DNA from: Bacillota bacterium
GTDB lineage: Bacteria; Bacillota; Clostridia; Oscillospirales; Ruminococcaceae
Length of the DNA: 64,000 bases
Direction of reading: 5' to 3'
Assembly (NCBI GenBank): GCA_023460535.1
Contig: JAEWPV010000001.1
Span: 1 to 64,000, forward strand
Shown: positions 55,102 to 64,000 of the stretch, in pieces
Numbering within the stretch: the stretch's first letter is position 1
Layout: every line of letters begins with the position of its first letter
Notes under the pieces: generated by a model
The model's input: the letters and a program-made list of their open reading frames with translations, nothing else
Told to the model about the DNA's origin: nothing
Databases searched by the model: none
Position numbers and translations under genes: made by a program

Positions 55102-56493
55102 ATGCTTGGTATTATATTGAACAGGGACAGTCAACTACAGCTATGGCGTCAGATTTACAATGCAATAAAAGAAATGATGATGACCGGACAACTAAAGGCG
55201 TCCGATGCGCTACCTTCTACGCGTGAGTTATCCAAAGAACTTGGGGTCTCACGCAACACGGTATACTTAGCATATGAGATGCTAATTGCAGAAGGGTATG
55301 CGGTAAGCCGTCAGGGAGCGCCGACGCGCGTCGCGGACGGCTTGTATATTGAGCCTCAGACGGTAAGGCAAAGTAGTCATCAATCAATAAAACGTACGAT
55401 TACTTCGGATTTTCGTACCGGAAAACCCGATCTTAAACAGTTTCCACGTTTTTTGTGGCAGCAACTGGTCAACAGTACATCTGCGCAACTATCACTTGAC
55501 TTGTTTAATTATTCGAACAATCAGGGGCTTTTTTCATTAAGGAAAGAGATTGCGGCATGGTTGTTCAGGAGTAGGGGAATGGTCGTTGGACCCGAAGACA
55601 TATTCATCAGTGCGGGGGCTACTCATGCGCTCCACATACTTGCGAATATGTTGTGTAAAAAGGACATGAAAATCATTATGGAGGACCCGTGTCACATCGG
55701 TATGTTACGCGCGTTGACACACCGGCAATCGATTGTTGTACCAATACCCGTTGATACCGAGGGAATAGCTGTTAATGCGTTGCCTGTAGACGATAAGGTA
55801 AAGGTAGTATACGTAACGCCATCCCACCAGTTTCCGTTGGGTGGAATATTGTCTGCGACACGACGCGCAGCACTTATTCGCTATGCAAGAGAAAACAATG
55901 TGTATATTATTGAGGACGATTACGATAGTGAGTTTAGATACCATGGCGAGTCAATTGCTCCACTTCATGCAATGGATACGCAGCGTGTTATCTATGTAGG
56001 TACTTTTAGTAAGACTTTGTTTCCGGCACTGAGAATTGGCTATGTAATATTGCCCTTCGAGCTTCAACAGCAGTGGCGCGAACTGCGTACCTATATGGAT
56101 GTCCAGAATCCTCCGTTTGAGCAGGCTGCGTTGACGGAACTGTTGAGAACGCGAAAGTTCGACAGGCATGTTCAAAAAATGCGGAGGATTTATGGACAAC
56201 GCAGGCAGGTGCTTCTGGAATCACTTAAGCAACAGCTGGGTGATCGATACAAAGCACATGGTGACAACGCCGGTTTACATGTTGCAATTGAATGCCCCGG
56301 GATTTCTTTCGACGAGACGTTCATAAAACGGTGCATAGATAGTGGAATATTGATTACAGCGATGCAAACCCATTGTATCCAAACAGACATACATCAGAAC
56401 AAATTGGTCATTGGGTATGGGCATCTGGAGGCAGAGGAAATCAAAGCCGGAGTTACTCATTTGGCGATGCTAATCAAAGAAGCGGAAGGCTGA
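55102..56493 (+). CDS. MocR/PdxR-family regulator (GntR HTH fused to aminotransferase-like domain)
   Basis: A 463-aa fusion. N-terminal GntR winged helix (QLWRQIYNAIKEMMMTGQL, LPSTRELSKELGVSRNTVYLAYEML, residues 12-66) is joined by a linker to a fold-type I aminotransferase-like domain. It keeps the PLP lysine in GTFSKTLFPALRIGY (about 296) and the DDYDSEFRY motif. In the family PLP or an amine-PLP adduct is the effector (PdxR, GabR, TauR). Divergent from the EamA exporter, which is the probable target. Confidence 0.9.
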   Translation: MLGIILNRDSQLQLWRQIYNAIKEMMMTGQLKASDALPSTRELSKELGVSRNTVYLAYEMLIAEGYAVSRQGAPTRVADGLYIEPQTVRQSSHQSIKRTITSDFRTGKPDLKQFPRFLWQQLVNSTSAQLSLDLFNYSNNQGLFSLRKEIAAWLFRSRGMVVGPEDIFISAGATHALHILANMLCKKDMKIIMEDPCHIGMLRALTHRQSIVVPIPVDTEGIAVNALPVDDKVKVVYVTPSHQFPLGGILSATRRAALIRYARENNVYIIEDDYDSEFRYHGESIAPLHAMDTQRVIYVGTFSKTLFPALRIGYVILPFELQQQWRELRTYMDVQNPPFEQAALTELLRTRKFDRHVQKMRRIYGQRRQVLLESLKQQLGDRYKAHGDNAGLHVAIECPGISFDETFIKRCIDSGILITAMQTHCIQTDIHQNKLVIGYGHLEAEEIKAGVTHLAMLIKEAEG

Positions 56494-56664
56494 TAGTGAG
56501 AACTGGTCTGGTTTAGTAAGCACTTTATAGTTTCAGCAAACATCAAGTAAGTTTTTTAAAGTGAACGATTTTCGCATGAAACCTGAATGTGGTCAACGAC
56601 TGTTTTATAGCACATAAAAAACAACGACAAAAAAACTGTCGTTTTATTTCTATGAATCATTTTG

Positions 56665-58047
56665 CTATTGATTCAAAATCAAGTCGGCTACATATAGCCC
56701 GTTGGCCGCTGCCTGAGAAAGGGAGCGCGTAAACCCTGCCCCGTCACCCACTGCAAAGATGTCTTTGAACCCTTTTAGTTGAAACTGCTCAGTCGCCGGT
56801 CTGGCGGAATAGTACTTACACTCCACGCCGTAAAGCAGCGTATCGTAATTTGCAGTTCCCGGTGCTATTGCATCAAGTGCATGAAGCGTCTCAATAATGT
56901 TGTCGATTTGACGTTTGGGCAAACAAAGACTTAAATCACCCGCTACTGCATCAAGCGTTGGAACAGTGGTTGACTGCCTTAAGCGATGTTCATCCGTACG
57001 CCTCCCGTTTTCGAGATCTCCAAGTCGCTGTACCAAAACTGTGCCACCGCTGATAAGGTTGGCAAGGCTTGCAACATGGCGGGCATACTCAATGGGATGC
57101 TGAAACGGCTGCGTAAAGCGTATGGTCGTAAGCAGCGCAAAATTCGAATTTGAAGTTTTGCGCGCTTCATCTCGAAAGGAGTGACCGTTTACCGTCAAAA
57201 CACCATCGGTATTCTCTGTGACGACATGTCCTCGCTCATTAAAGCAGAACATTCTTGTGGTATCGCCATATCCTTTGCTGCGGTACCATATTTTTGGCTC
57301 ATAAATCTTCTTGGAAAAATGCTCCCATACAATAGAGGGAAGCTCGACTCGCACCCCAACATCAACCTGATTGTTGGAGAGGGGAACGTCGTTTTTCTCG
57401 CACCATTCGGTGAAAAAACGGCTTCCAACGCGCCCGACGGCAAAGATTACGGTGTCGGCAGTCAGGCTGCCCTGTTCATTGCCCGAAACAAAGCTGACGG
57501 TGTGCGATGTAGCCTGCACATCGGTTACCATGGTGTCGGTGAGAATATCACAACGGTCTCGCAGTGAATCAATCATGCGAACCATCGTCTCAAAATTGGA
57601 GTCAGTACCCAGATGCTTTAACTCCGCCTGATTCATATGAAGGTCGTGTTGGATACATAGCCGCTTTAAATCATTGTCCGGCATAAATCGGTCGGTCGTC
57701 GCACCAAACCTTACCAGTATTTCGTCCGCTTGTTCAATATACCGCAAAACGGTTGTGCGTTCCAAAAAATCCGTAAGCCAGCCGCCGTATTCGGTTGAGA
57801 TGACGTACTTGCCGTCCGAGAATGCGCCTGCGCCTGCCAACCCTTCCATAATACCGCAGGAAGCACAATGAACGCAGCGCTTTGTCTTACCCGATACGAT
57901 AGGGCAGTGGCGCTGCTTAATATCGTGACCTTTTTCTAAGATACATACCGATAGCGACGGGTTTTCATTGCACAAACGATAGGCGGCCATTAAGCCGCCT
58001 ATTCCGCCACCTATAATCGCAACATCATATCTGCTTTTTGCTGTCAT
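56665..58047 (-). CDS. FAD-dependent dehydrogenase-like flavoprotein (COG2509 type)
   Basis: A 460-aa flavoprotein. N-terminal Rossmann motif DVAIIGGGIGGLMAAYRL (about residues 7-24), a Cys-rich CVHCASCGIMEGLAGAGAFSDGK, the second nucleotide motif VIFAVGRVGSRF, and C-terminal FAVGDGAGFTRSLSQAAANG, the pattern of uncharacterised COG2509 dehydrogenases. ATG 58047 (GAGGA upstream) is used instead of the TTG at 58092, which would lie inside the glycosyltransferase gene. The role is unknown; probably cytoplasmic. Follows the GT4 gene in the same direction. Confidence 0.78.
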   Translation of the reverse strand: MTAKSRYDVAIIGGGIGGLMAAYRLCNENPSLSVCILEKGHDIKQRHCPIVSGKTKRCVHCASCGIMEGLAGAGAFSDGKYVISTEYGGWLTDFLERTTVLRYIEQADEILVRFGATTDRFMPDNDLKRLCIQHDLHMNQAELKHLGTDSNFETMVRMIDSLRDRCDILTDTMVTDVQATSHTVSFVSGNEQGSLTADTVIFAVGRVGSRFFTEWCEKNDVPLSNNQVDVGVRVELPSIVWEHFSKKIYEPKIWYRSKGYGDTTRMFCFNERGHVVTENTDGVLTVNGHSFRDEARKTSNSNFALLTTIRFTQPFQHPIEYARHVASLANLISGGTVLVQRLGDLENGRRTDEHRLRQSTTVPTLDAVAGDLSLCLPKRQIDNIIETLHALDAIAPGTANYDTLLYGVECKYYSARPATEQFQLKGFKDIFAVGDGAGFTRSLSQAAANGLYVADLILNQ

Positions 58048-58088
58048 AATCATCCTCATTCTGCCGCTGTGATCACCGCGACGAGTTA

Positions 58089-59333
58089 TCAAGAAGGTTT
58101 GTTAATTCGTTTCAGCTTCACTTTTGTAAGATTAAAACGTTCTCTTGAACGGGTTGCTCGTTGGTATTTTCTCTTGGAGGTTAGTTCTGTGTAAATGTTA
58201 AGAAGGCTTAAAGCGAGAGACTCGGCTCCCGAATCTTTTACAGAATTGATTACCGATGCCTTCAAGCGCAGAAAATCTTCTGGCGAATTGCGTCGGAGCA
58301 TATGCAGTACCGATGACATCTCTTGCGCGGTATTGAAGAAGAAGCCGTTCACTCCAGGAAGAATTTGGCTTGAGTTAAGTTCGTCAAATCGTTGCAAAAC
58401 AGGTAGACCGGCCGCCATTGCTTCGAGCATGGAAATGGAGTACACCTCAGACAGAGAAGCTGTAATAAATACATCGGAAATGGCATAATACGAAGCGACC
58501 TCTTCATGAGGAACAGGACCGGTAAACGTGATCATATTGGCTATCCCCAAGTTTACTGCCATCTGCTTCAGCTCGTCCGCATCCGGACCGCCACCTACAA
58601 TCATCAGGTGAATTCCATCCTCTGATGAGACGGTTTCAGACCAATATTGCATCATCACATCAAGCCCTTTTTCCTTGCCAAGCCGTCCCACAAAAATGCA
58701 GATCATTTTATCCTGTGGTATGCCTATCTTTTCCCGTAGAGCGACTCGCTCCTCATTTGGGATTCGGGAAGGATTGAAGCTTTCAATATCGATTGTATTC
58801 GGGATAATGTTCACATGCTTTTTAACGCCATTGGTAAGAAAATACTCTGCGATTTTGGGCGACGGACCCGTAATGGCATTTACAGAGCCGGCTATCACAC
58901 GGGCATAGGCATGCGAAAGTTTTTTAACGATGGAAACAAGTTTACCGGGCGCAATATAGTAGATATAATCGTCGTACATGGTGTGTAAGGTATAAACCAG
59001 AGGGATTCGCAGAAACTTCGCTATCATTATGCCGGACAAGCCGATTCCAAATTCAGTTTGCACATGAATAATATCAGGATTAAAATCCAAAACCATCTGA
59101 AGCCTCTTTTGGCTTAATGGAGAGGCCAGCCCGTAGCCGTATATCTTCTTAGAGGTTCTTGCCGGGCAGTGAAGAACACCGTTTTCAATAAAATGATGCC
59201 GGGCATGGGGATCTGCTGTAACGATGAGTACTTCGTTCCCGAGCATTTCAAGACCCTTTTTCAATACACATATGTGGGTAACGACGCCATTTAAATAGGG
59301 CAAGTAAGTCTCGGCGAATATAGCTATTTTCAT
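58089..59333 (-). CDS. Glycosyltransferase family 4
   Basis: A 414-aa GT4 enzyme. KIAIFAETYLPYLNGVVTHI is the typical N-terminal start and SEVYSISMLEAMAAGLPVL (about residues 280-298) has the E-x7-E motif that binds the sugar nucleotide. GRLGKEKGLDVMMQYW marks the donor domain. A lysine/arginine-rich tail of about 25 residues (RSRERFNLTKVKLKRI) suggests a membrane-lipid acceptor, as in 1,2-diacylglycerol glucosyltransferases; this is inference. ATG 59333 has GGAG upstream. Confidence 0.85.
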   Translation of the reverse strand: MKIAIFAETYLPYLNGVVTHICVLKKGLEMLGNEVLIVTADPHARHHFIENGVLHCPARTSKKIYGYGLASPLSQKRLQMVLDFNPDIIHVQTEFGIGLSGIMIAKFLRIPLVYTLHTMYDDYIYYIAPGKLVSIVKKLSHAYARVIAGSVNAITGPSPKIAEYFLTNGVKKHVNIIPNTIDIESFNPSRIPNEERVALREKIGIPQDKMICIFVGRLGKEKGLDVMMQYWSETVSSEDGIHLMIVGGGPDADELKQMAVNLGIANMITFTGPVPHEEVASYYAISDVFITASLSEVYSISMLEAMAAGLPVLQRFDELNSSQILPGVNGFFFNTAQEMSSVLHMLRRNSPEDFLRLKASVINSVKDSGAESLALSLLNIYTELTSKRKYQRATRSRERFNLTKVKLKRINKPS

Positions 59334-59660
59334 GAAGCACACTCCTGTATTATATAATCCTTCTTTTTAAGCATCGCCGCTGTTCGTAATACGACAGGTA
59401 CAATTAATTAGCCGCTAAAAGTAGTATAGCATATTGCACTTAATATTACAGCATTTTTTGGCGAAGCAATAGGGAGTTTCTTTGTCAAATACTATAACGA
59501 GGAAGGGGATGGGATACATTCAACTATTGCGAAAGATTGTCCATGTTAGTGATATATTGAGTTTGAAATCAACAGTTGTGAGAACTGGTGGTTATATACC
59601 GAACAAGCTGTTTCCCAGCTGTCACACATACATAGACATATTTAGTGCGATTGCTGATAG
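59334..59660. other. 327-base intergenic region
   Basis: Only a short frame without an RBS or codon-use support (59482-59664) is present; I do not call it. The region should hold the glycosyltransferase promoter, which I could not fix, since it is transcribed leftwards from here. Confidence 0.4.
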
Positions 59661-60752
59661 TTAGCGCGAAAGCGATAGAATGTGTTCCGCGGTATCCTCC
59701 GCAGCGACGATAAGGCGCTCATGGTCCAAAGATTGTGTATATATCTTCTCCAGTTTATCGGTAAGCTCTTGCGATTGCTTGAGGATGTTTTGTGCCGCGT
59801 CAATCAGCTCATTCGTTGCCCGTTTATTAAACGAAATTCGCTGTTTGCGTACAGACAAAGCCTCTAAGCTGGTGAATCGACGGGAGTGAATCGTTCTGGC
59901 GTCATCAAACTTAATAGGGTGCCAATGGTTAGAGGTGATAAACCCAAGCCCTAAATCGGGCACAAAAACATGTTCCAGCTTTTGAAAAGGAGCAAATGGG
60001 CACCAGCAGCATATTACATCATATCCGCGCTTCATCGCACCGTCTTTCAGCCGCTGTAGTATTAAATTCGATGCCGCACCAAATTCATCATCAATTACGT
60101 ACAGTTGCTTGCAGTAGTATCGAATGGTGTTTTCAAAAAGAAGAATACCTTCCGGTGTTATGGCACTTAGAAAACGACTTCTTTCTTTTGCTTTACGGGA
60201 TTGCACCTGCTTAATTTCTCTTGACAGCGTACGTTCGCAGAACGAGTCAATCTTGTTTTCATCGGTGCAGGCATAAGCGAGGCTGTAGGTATCGTCCAAC
60301 AAGGAACCCGCTGCATTCACAAACCGAACGCAACGTTCATATAAATGGGTATTCGAATCGGTCAGCTGCATAATCTCAGTCTTATGCATCCGTATATGAT
60401 CGGTGTTGCAAAATTCTCCTAAAGGTAAGATTGTTTCAAACGCATCGTAATACCTCGGTTCTAGCGGGTGCGGCGCACTGCCGTCAAAAACAGCCGCTCG
60501 AAGAGTATGGAATATCAGCCCGTCGCAACAGGACGGATTTTGAGAAGAATGAATGTACTCCGTTTGGTTATCGTAAGGTGATAGCTTTGAGGCAAGATGG
60601 TTGATAAAGGCCTGTTTGCAGGCGCCACCTTTGATAATACAAATGTATTCATAATCATCGATATTATATGATTGCTGATAGCATGACACAAATCCTTGTG
60701 GCGTAGTGGCACCAAGAAAGAACTTTATGATATTATCAGCAGTGGTGCTCAT
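59661..60752 (-). CDS. PRK06851-like protein with degenerate P-loops
   Basis: A 363-aa protein resembling the tandem P-loop PRK06851 family of Firmicutes (role unknown). FFLGATTPQGFVSCYQ is a good family start, and AMKRGYDVICCWCPFAPFQKLEHVFVPDLGLGFIT matches the second half. The Walker A loops, however, are eroded: KGGACKQAF (residues 41-49) and DEFGAASNLIL (about 217-227) in place of GxPGTGKST. So ATP binding is doubtful. A coiled-coil-like C-terminus (about 300-350) follows. Monocistronic. Confidence 0.65.
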   Translation of the reverse strand: MSTTADNIIKFFLGATTPQGFVSCYQQSYNIDDYEYICIIKGGACKQAFINHLASKLSPYDNQTEYIHSSQNPSCCDGLIFHTLRAAVFDGSAPHPLEPRYYDAFETILPLGEFCNTDHIRMHKTEIMQLTDSNTHLYERCVRFVNAAGSLLDDTYSLAYACTDENKIDSFCERTLSREIKQVQSRKAKERSRFLSAITPEGILLFENTIRYYCKQLYVIDDEFGAASNLILQRLKDGAMKRGYDVICCWCPFAPFQKLEHVFVPDLGLGFITSNHWHPIKFDDARTIHSRRFTSLEALSVRKQRISFNKRATNELIDAAQNILKQSQELTDKLEKIYTQSLDHERLIVAAEDTAEHILSLSR

Positions 60753-61053
60753 TGATACCCCTCCAACAAATTGACTATAATATAGACAGCGATAAATACA
60801 AACGGCTACAGTTTGCCCTTAGTTCAGGTTATTCAGTATTAGATAAAAAGGTTCCTTTTGATTCATTGTTAATTCGGGTTTGAACGTTTTTCATGTACTC
60901 TTTTTAATATAAAACAAAGAAAAGCACCTAAAAAAACAATTTAAGCAAAAATCATTTTGGTGTGATAAATAGAGCGTATAAGAATAAAATAACTATACGA
61001 CACTTACGTGTGCCGGAATAACGAAAACAATAAAAACGGAAGGATTAAATTGT
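60753..61053. other. 301-base intergenic region between PRK06851-like and DUF1540 genes
   Basis: Divergent promoters must lie here. TTGAAC (60880-60885) with TAATAT (60905-60910) is a weak rightward match with a 19-base spacer. No palindromes or structured RNA were recognised. Confidence 0.35.
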
Positions 61054-61377
61054 ATGACCCACCTAAATTGCCAGGTTATTACATGCGCGCATTATAACAG
61101 CGGTTATTGTTGTAAAGAGCAAATACTAGTTGACGGAAGCAACGCAAGACAGAAAGAGCAAACCTGCTGTGAGAGCTATTATCCGATGACAGGTGACTAT
61201 CAAAATTCCATTGAGTGCGAGAATTCTGACCCCAAACAAAGCATTCAGGTTCAGTGCCATGCACAAAAATGTTATTACAATCAGGATATGATATGCAATG
61301 CAGATCATATCAATATTGGCGGTCAACATGCAGATACTCGTGATGAAACACTTTGTACAACTTTTAAGTCAAAATAA
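61054..61377 (+). CDS. DUF1540-type Cys-rich protein, two repeats
   Basis: A 107-aa protein made of two DUF1540 units, each with Cys spaced as CxxxxCxHYNSGYCC / CHAQKCYYNQDMIC and a final Cys. The repeats are about residues 5-40 and 66-104. Family members are small Clostridial proteins, perhaps metal-binding, with no known role. ATG 61054 has GGAAGG upstream. Ended by a perfect hairpin. Confidence 0.8.
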   Translation: MTHLNCQVITCAHYNSGYCCKEQILVDGSNARQKEQTCCESYYPMTGDYQNSIECENSDPKQSIQVQCHAQKCYYNQDMICNADHINIGGQHADTRDETLCTTFKSK

Positions 61378-61415
61378 TGCACAAGACCCATCCCGTTCGG
61401 GATGGGTCTTGTGCA
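61378..61415. terminator. Bidirectional terminator after the DUF1540 gene
   Basis: TGCACAAGACCCATCCC (61378-61394) pairs perfectly with GGGATGGGTCTTGTGCA (61399-61415), loop GTTC; shared with the convergent lipase-like gene. Confidence 0.88.
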
Positions 61416-61438
61416 TGTTATAGCAAATTCTATTAAGT

Positions 61439-62380
61439 TTATTTTGCCAAAAGGCGTTTAGAAAGCCATTGCAGGATATCTTCATATACCTCCTGCCGGT
61501 TTAATTCATTTAGTAACTCATGGCGGCAATCATCATAGAGCTTTAAGGTTAAATCGATTACCCCCGTTTTTCGCAGCCACGAAAATACTTGTTTTGGACC
61601 TTTGGTATAGTTGCCAACCGGATCATTACGTCCGGATATCATAAGGATAGGAAGTTGTTTAGGAACAGACTCCGCCCAACCGGTATGTGAAACTTCTTTT
61701 ACTAGCGTAAACAATGTACGAAAACCTGCGGAAGTGAAGACATACCCACACCAAGGGTCATTGACATAACGATCAACAAGCTCAGTGTCGCGGGTCAACC
61801 AATCAAATCCAGTACGCTTTTCGGGGCACCGCTTATTGTAGCTGCCAAAAGCAAGATTATCAAGAAGCTTGCTTCTGCCCAGTTCCCCAATGCGGTGGGT
61901 TTCCAAGTCAGCCAGTAATAAGCTAATTGAAATCGCTAGGTTTGGCCCAGCAGTGCCGGAACAGATATATCCTGCTAGCCCCTCACCGTATTTGGCAACA
62001 TATGCACGAGTAATAAAAGACCCCATACTGTGACCCAGTAAGAATATAGGTAAGTCGGGGTATCGTGATTGTATAAGAGTACGCAACCGATGAATGTCTT
62101 CGACTAGATAAGTAGCCCCATCTTTTGAAGAGATATATCCAAGCTGTTCAGACGATGAAGCGGTTGCGCCATGACCGAGATGGTCGTTACCGCACACTAC
62201 AAATCCATGCTGAGCCAAATAGGCGGCAAACTCGGCATATCGGTCTATGTACTCACTCATGCCATGTGCAATCTGCAATACAGCTCGGGGCGGGGTAGAG
62301 GGATCCTCCCACAACAGGACGTGCACCGTGTCGTTTCCATTGGAACTAACAAAACCCAGTTGTTGGGTGGCAATGCTCAT
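61439..62380 (-). CDS. Alpha/beta hydrolase, monoacylglycerol-lipase-like
   Basis: A 313-aa hydrolase. Motifs: IAHGMSEYIDRYAEFAAYLAQHG (lid and oxyanion start), nucleophile GHSMGSF (about residues 117-123), Asp in ISGRNDPVGN, and His in DDCRHELLNE. It belongs to the Hydrolase_4/lysophospholipase group that cleaves monoglycerides. No signal peptide, so it acts inside the cell. Upstream Usp-like gene is 25 bases away, same direction. Confidence 0.88.
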   Translation of the reverse strand: MSIATQQLGFVSSNGNDTVHVLLWEDPSTPPRAVLQIAHGMSEYIDRYAEFAAYLAQHGFVVCGNDHLGHGATASSSEQLGYISSKDGATYLVEDIHRLRTLIQSRYPDLPIFLLGHSMGSFITRAYVAKYGEGLAGYICSGTAGPNLAISISLLLADLETHRIGELGRSKLLDNLAFGSYNKRCPEKRTGFDWLTRDTELVDRYVNDPWCGYVFTSAGFRTLFTLVKEVSHTGWAESVPKQLPILMISGRNDPVGNYTKGPKQVFSWLRKTGVIDLTLKLYDDCRHELLNELNRQEVYEDILQWLSKRLLAK

Positions 62381-62404
62381 GTCCGTTCCCCTCCAAGCGT
62401 TATA

Positions 62405-62857
62405 CTAAAGGTTAATCGCCGATTTTTTGGTAGAAATCAAGGTGATATCTCCTTTGAGTCCTACCATGTAATAGTCAATGTGCGGCATGGCTTCCCACAG
62501 TTGGTTGAGTATCGAATCCACTGTTTGTGGAATGCCTGAAACAACGTTAACGGCGTTATACTCCGAGATACAGTTGATAATCGTGTCCATTACTTGTTTG
62601 TTATAAAAAATATTCATTACGGCACCATTCTCTTTTGATACGCGAAACAGATGTTCAACTGCTTCAAGATCACGTGTCGTACCCGAGTCTACGTTAATGA
62701 CGTAAAGGTTGGTGTGGGTTTTGTCCGCGATTTCTTTACCTCTTTTAATAATTCTTTCACAATTGATCTGGTCGGTAACACATACGATGGTAGCGCTTAA
62801 ATGGCGATCATACACACCAAAATCAGTGCTGATTTCATGAGACCCGCTCAAGCTCAT
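62405..62857 (-). CDS. Universal-stress-protein-like domain protein
   Basis: A 150-aa protein. ATIVCVTDQINCERIIKRGKEIADKTHTNLYVINVDSG (about residues 22-60) is the Usp/KdpD-type alpha/beta pattern, and MDTIINCISEYNAVNVVSGIP continues it; the C-terminus YYMVGLKGDITLIS lacks the G-2x-G-9x-G(S/T) ATP loop seen in true ATP-binding Usp. Start: ATG 62857 chosen, but it is close to the GGAG site and TTG 62848 is possible. Role unknown. Transcribed into the lipase-like gene. Confidence 0.62.
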   Translation of the reverse strand: MSLSGSHEISTDFGVYDRHLSATIVCVTDQINCERIIKRGKEIADKTHTNLYVINVDSGTTRDLEAVEHLFRVSKENGAVMNIFYNKQVMDTIINCISEYNAVNVVSGIPQTVDSILNQLWEAMPHIDYYMVGLKGDITLISTKKSAINL

Positions 62858-63229
62858 CACTCCGATTATATAGTTTTTGTTTGCTTTTACAGTTATATAC
62901 CCAAAACACTTCTAACACACAGCCAGTTTATACTTATGCCGCTCCTATATCTTTTATTATAAAGGAAAAATGTGAAAAGGATATATACACGCTGTTAACG
63001 ATGTAGTACTTAGCTCAAAGAAATAACCTACTAAGCAATGTTTACAAATATTGCAACTGAAATCACTTGCTTATATTATTATTTTAACATATTTATAATC
63101 AGAATCAAGCGGTTTAGTAGTATAAATCAGTATGTTAAACAAAAGGTTTTTGGAAAATAAACCAAAGCGCGATTTGCTGCGCTTATTGCAATAACAAAAT
63201 GAAAAGGACAGCCGAAGCTGCCCTTTTAA
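62858..63229. other. 370-base intergenic region between Usp-like gene and rex
   Basis: AT-rich, no credible gene. It must contain the leftward promoter of the Usp-like gene, not clearly identified, and at its right end the rex terminator hairpin at 63202-63227. Confidence 0.4.
63202..63227 (-). terminator. Terminator of rex
   Basis: AAAAGGACAGC (63202-63212) pairs with GCTGCCCTTTT (63217-63227), one mismatch, loop CGAA, starting three bases past the rex stop; on the minus strand it runs into TTTTCATTTTG. Confidence 0.75.
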
Positions 63230-63895
63230 CTAGTCCTGCATCAAATCATCGCTTGTATTAGTGAGCATCTCGCTTGTTCGGTAGCTCAAAATCATCAGGC
63301 TGTCACCCAGGTGAACATTTTCCACCACAACATCAGGGTGCGCGACCGCAAAGTCATAATGTGAAAAATTCCAAAACGACTTAATCCCTAAACCAACAAG
63401 CATGTCACTGGATTTTCTGGCGCTTTCTTTGGGTATACACAAAATGGCAACCTGAGGTTTGTGTTCTTCACAAAAGCTTTTCAGCCGTTCAGATGAGAGA
63501 ATTTTTATACCAATCAAGGTTTTGCCTATTATCTGCTTATCCGAATCAAAAATGCCAATTAAGTCAAAGCCCTTATTCTCAAAGTCCATATGCGAGGCGA
63601 CTGCTCTGCCTAAGTTGCCAGCGCCAAGCAGTATGGTTTTAAACCTCCTGTTGATGCCTAGGATATTGCCAATCTCTGTATGAAGCTGATCGACATTGTA
63701 ACCATATCCTTGTTGACCAAAACCGCCGAAGCAATTCAAATCCTGTCTGATTTGCGACGCGGTAAGCCCCATGCGCTGAGACAACTCGCGAGAGGAGATG
63801 CGAAGGATGCCGCTGGTCTTTAAATCGGAAAGAAACCGATAGTAGCGGGGGAGCCTTCTAATAACCGAAAGCGAAACGGACTGGCTTTTGGTCAT
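63230..63895 (-). CDS. rex: Redox-sensing transcriptional repressor Rex
   Basis: Senses the NADH/NAD+ ratio and represses fermentation and hydrogenase genes in anaerobes. The 221-aa protein has the winged-helix start SVIRRLPRYYRFLSDL with ISSRELSQRMGLTASQIRQDL (residues 9-52), the FGGFGQQGYGYNVDQL linker, and the Rossmann loop GAGNLGRAVASH (about 92-103). C-terminal domain-swap helix is present. ATG 63895 has a weak RBS (GCAGGCG). It is followed by its own terminator. Rex often governs alcohol dehydrogenase genes, such as the one at 2989. Confidence 0.93.
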   Translation of the reverse strand: MTKSQSVSLSVIRRLPRYYRFLSDLKTSGILRISSRELSQRMGLTASQIRQDLNCFGGFGQQGYGYNVDQLHTEIGNILGINRRFKTILLGAGNLGRAVASHMDFENKGFDLIGIFDSDKQIIGKTLIGIKILSSERLKSFCEEHKPQVAILCIPKESARKSSDMLVGLGIKSFWNFSHYDFAVAHPDVVVENVHLGDSLMILSYRTSEMLTNTSDDLMQD

Positions 63896-63924
63896 ACTAG
63901 ATCGCCTGCTTTCTAAGAGAAATA

Positions 63925-64000
63925 TTATAAGGACTGAATGGTTTGCATGACATATTCGCCAAAAGCCTCGCAGGTAGCGCCGGTATCGCGACCCGTAATC
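63925..64000 (-). CDS. 3' end of an unidentified gene (cut by window edge)
   Basis: The final 24 residues before the stop at 63925, read leftward, are ITGRDTGATCEAFG then EYVMQTIQSL. The frame is open to the window end and lies 30 bases upstream of rex in the same direction, so it could share a transcript. I cannot assign a family from this fragment. Confidence 0.55.
   Translation of the reverse strand, partial: ITGRDTGATCEAFGEYVMQTIQSL

Noticed and set aside
59482..59664. Plus-strand frame of 60 codons in the gap after the glycosyltransferase
   Set aside because: No usable RBS, no homology and it runs into the neighbouring gene on the other strand.

Overview
The window looks like a chromosome segment of an anaerobic, endospore-forming, low-to-mid GC Firmicute of class Clostridia, probably an Oscillospiraceae/Ruminococcaceae-type organism. 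This rests on the forespore sigma factor SigG, SpoVG, a ctsR-mcsA-mcsB-clpC operon, LexA of Gram-positive type, Rex, an [FeFe]-hydrogenase-like sensor cluster, EFR1-type ferredoxin and many AGGAGG-type ribosome binding sites. The genus is inference only.

Layout. 1-127: end of an IS3-family element. 240-2891: three-gene ABC importer of the nitrate/sulfonate/thiamine-precursor class. 2989-7459: iron alcohol dehydrogenase, PHP phosphoesterase, TSCPD protein, two unknown proteins and lexA. 7596-11025: minus-strand cluster PHP / DRTGG / hydrogenase-like Fe-S protein / anti-sigma-type ATPase / DRTGG, a likely redox-sensing module. 11249-11392: an unrecognised 47-residue Gly/Cys-rich membrane peptide. 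11595-16285: CtsR-controlled heat-shock operon with a well preserved operator array. 16344-22661: housekeeping genes (GNAT, murC, spoVG, cca, nitroreductase, prfC). 23015-24405: tRNA-Ala(CGC) followed by an AT-rich hxlR/EFR1 pair. 24678-34518: fucose-isomerase-family protein, MATE exporter, HD protein, tcdA, lactonase, two regulators with inverted-repeat operators, DMT exporter, copper-chaperone-like and DUF2318 proteins.

34765-52924 is a hemicellulose/acylated-oligosaccharide locus: GH51 arabinofuranosidase, class C serine hydrolase, LacI regulator, MFS and MATE transporters, sugar ABC importer (binding lipoprotein plus two permeases, no ATPase), four consecutive alpha/beta-hydrolase proteins, then a DinB-like protein and a GH26-like glycosidase. 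A 16-bp palindrome of the form GCTAAAACGNAATAGC occurs four times, at lacI, the MFS gene, the MATE gene and the ABC operon, which links them into one regulon. None of the four hydrolases has a visible signal peptide, so they should act in the cytoplasm on imported esterified oligosaccharides. One of them has Ala in place of the nucleophilic Ser, and another carries a second, degenerate hydrolase half.

53169-64000: sigG behind a forespore-like promoter, a divergent DMT/MocR pair, a COG2509-like flavoprotein with a GT4 glycosyltransferase, a PRK06851-like protein with eroded P-loops, a DUF1540 protein, a monoacylglycerol-lipase-like hydrolase, a Usp-like protein, rex and the 3' end of a further gene. 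The most unusual material is the esterase regulon, the hydrogenase-like sensor cluster and the Gly/Cys-rich peptide.
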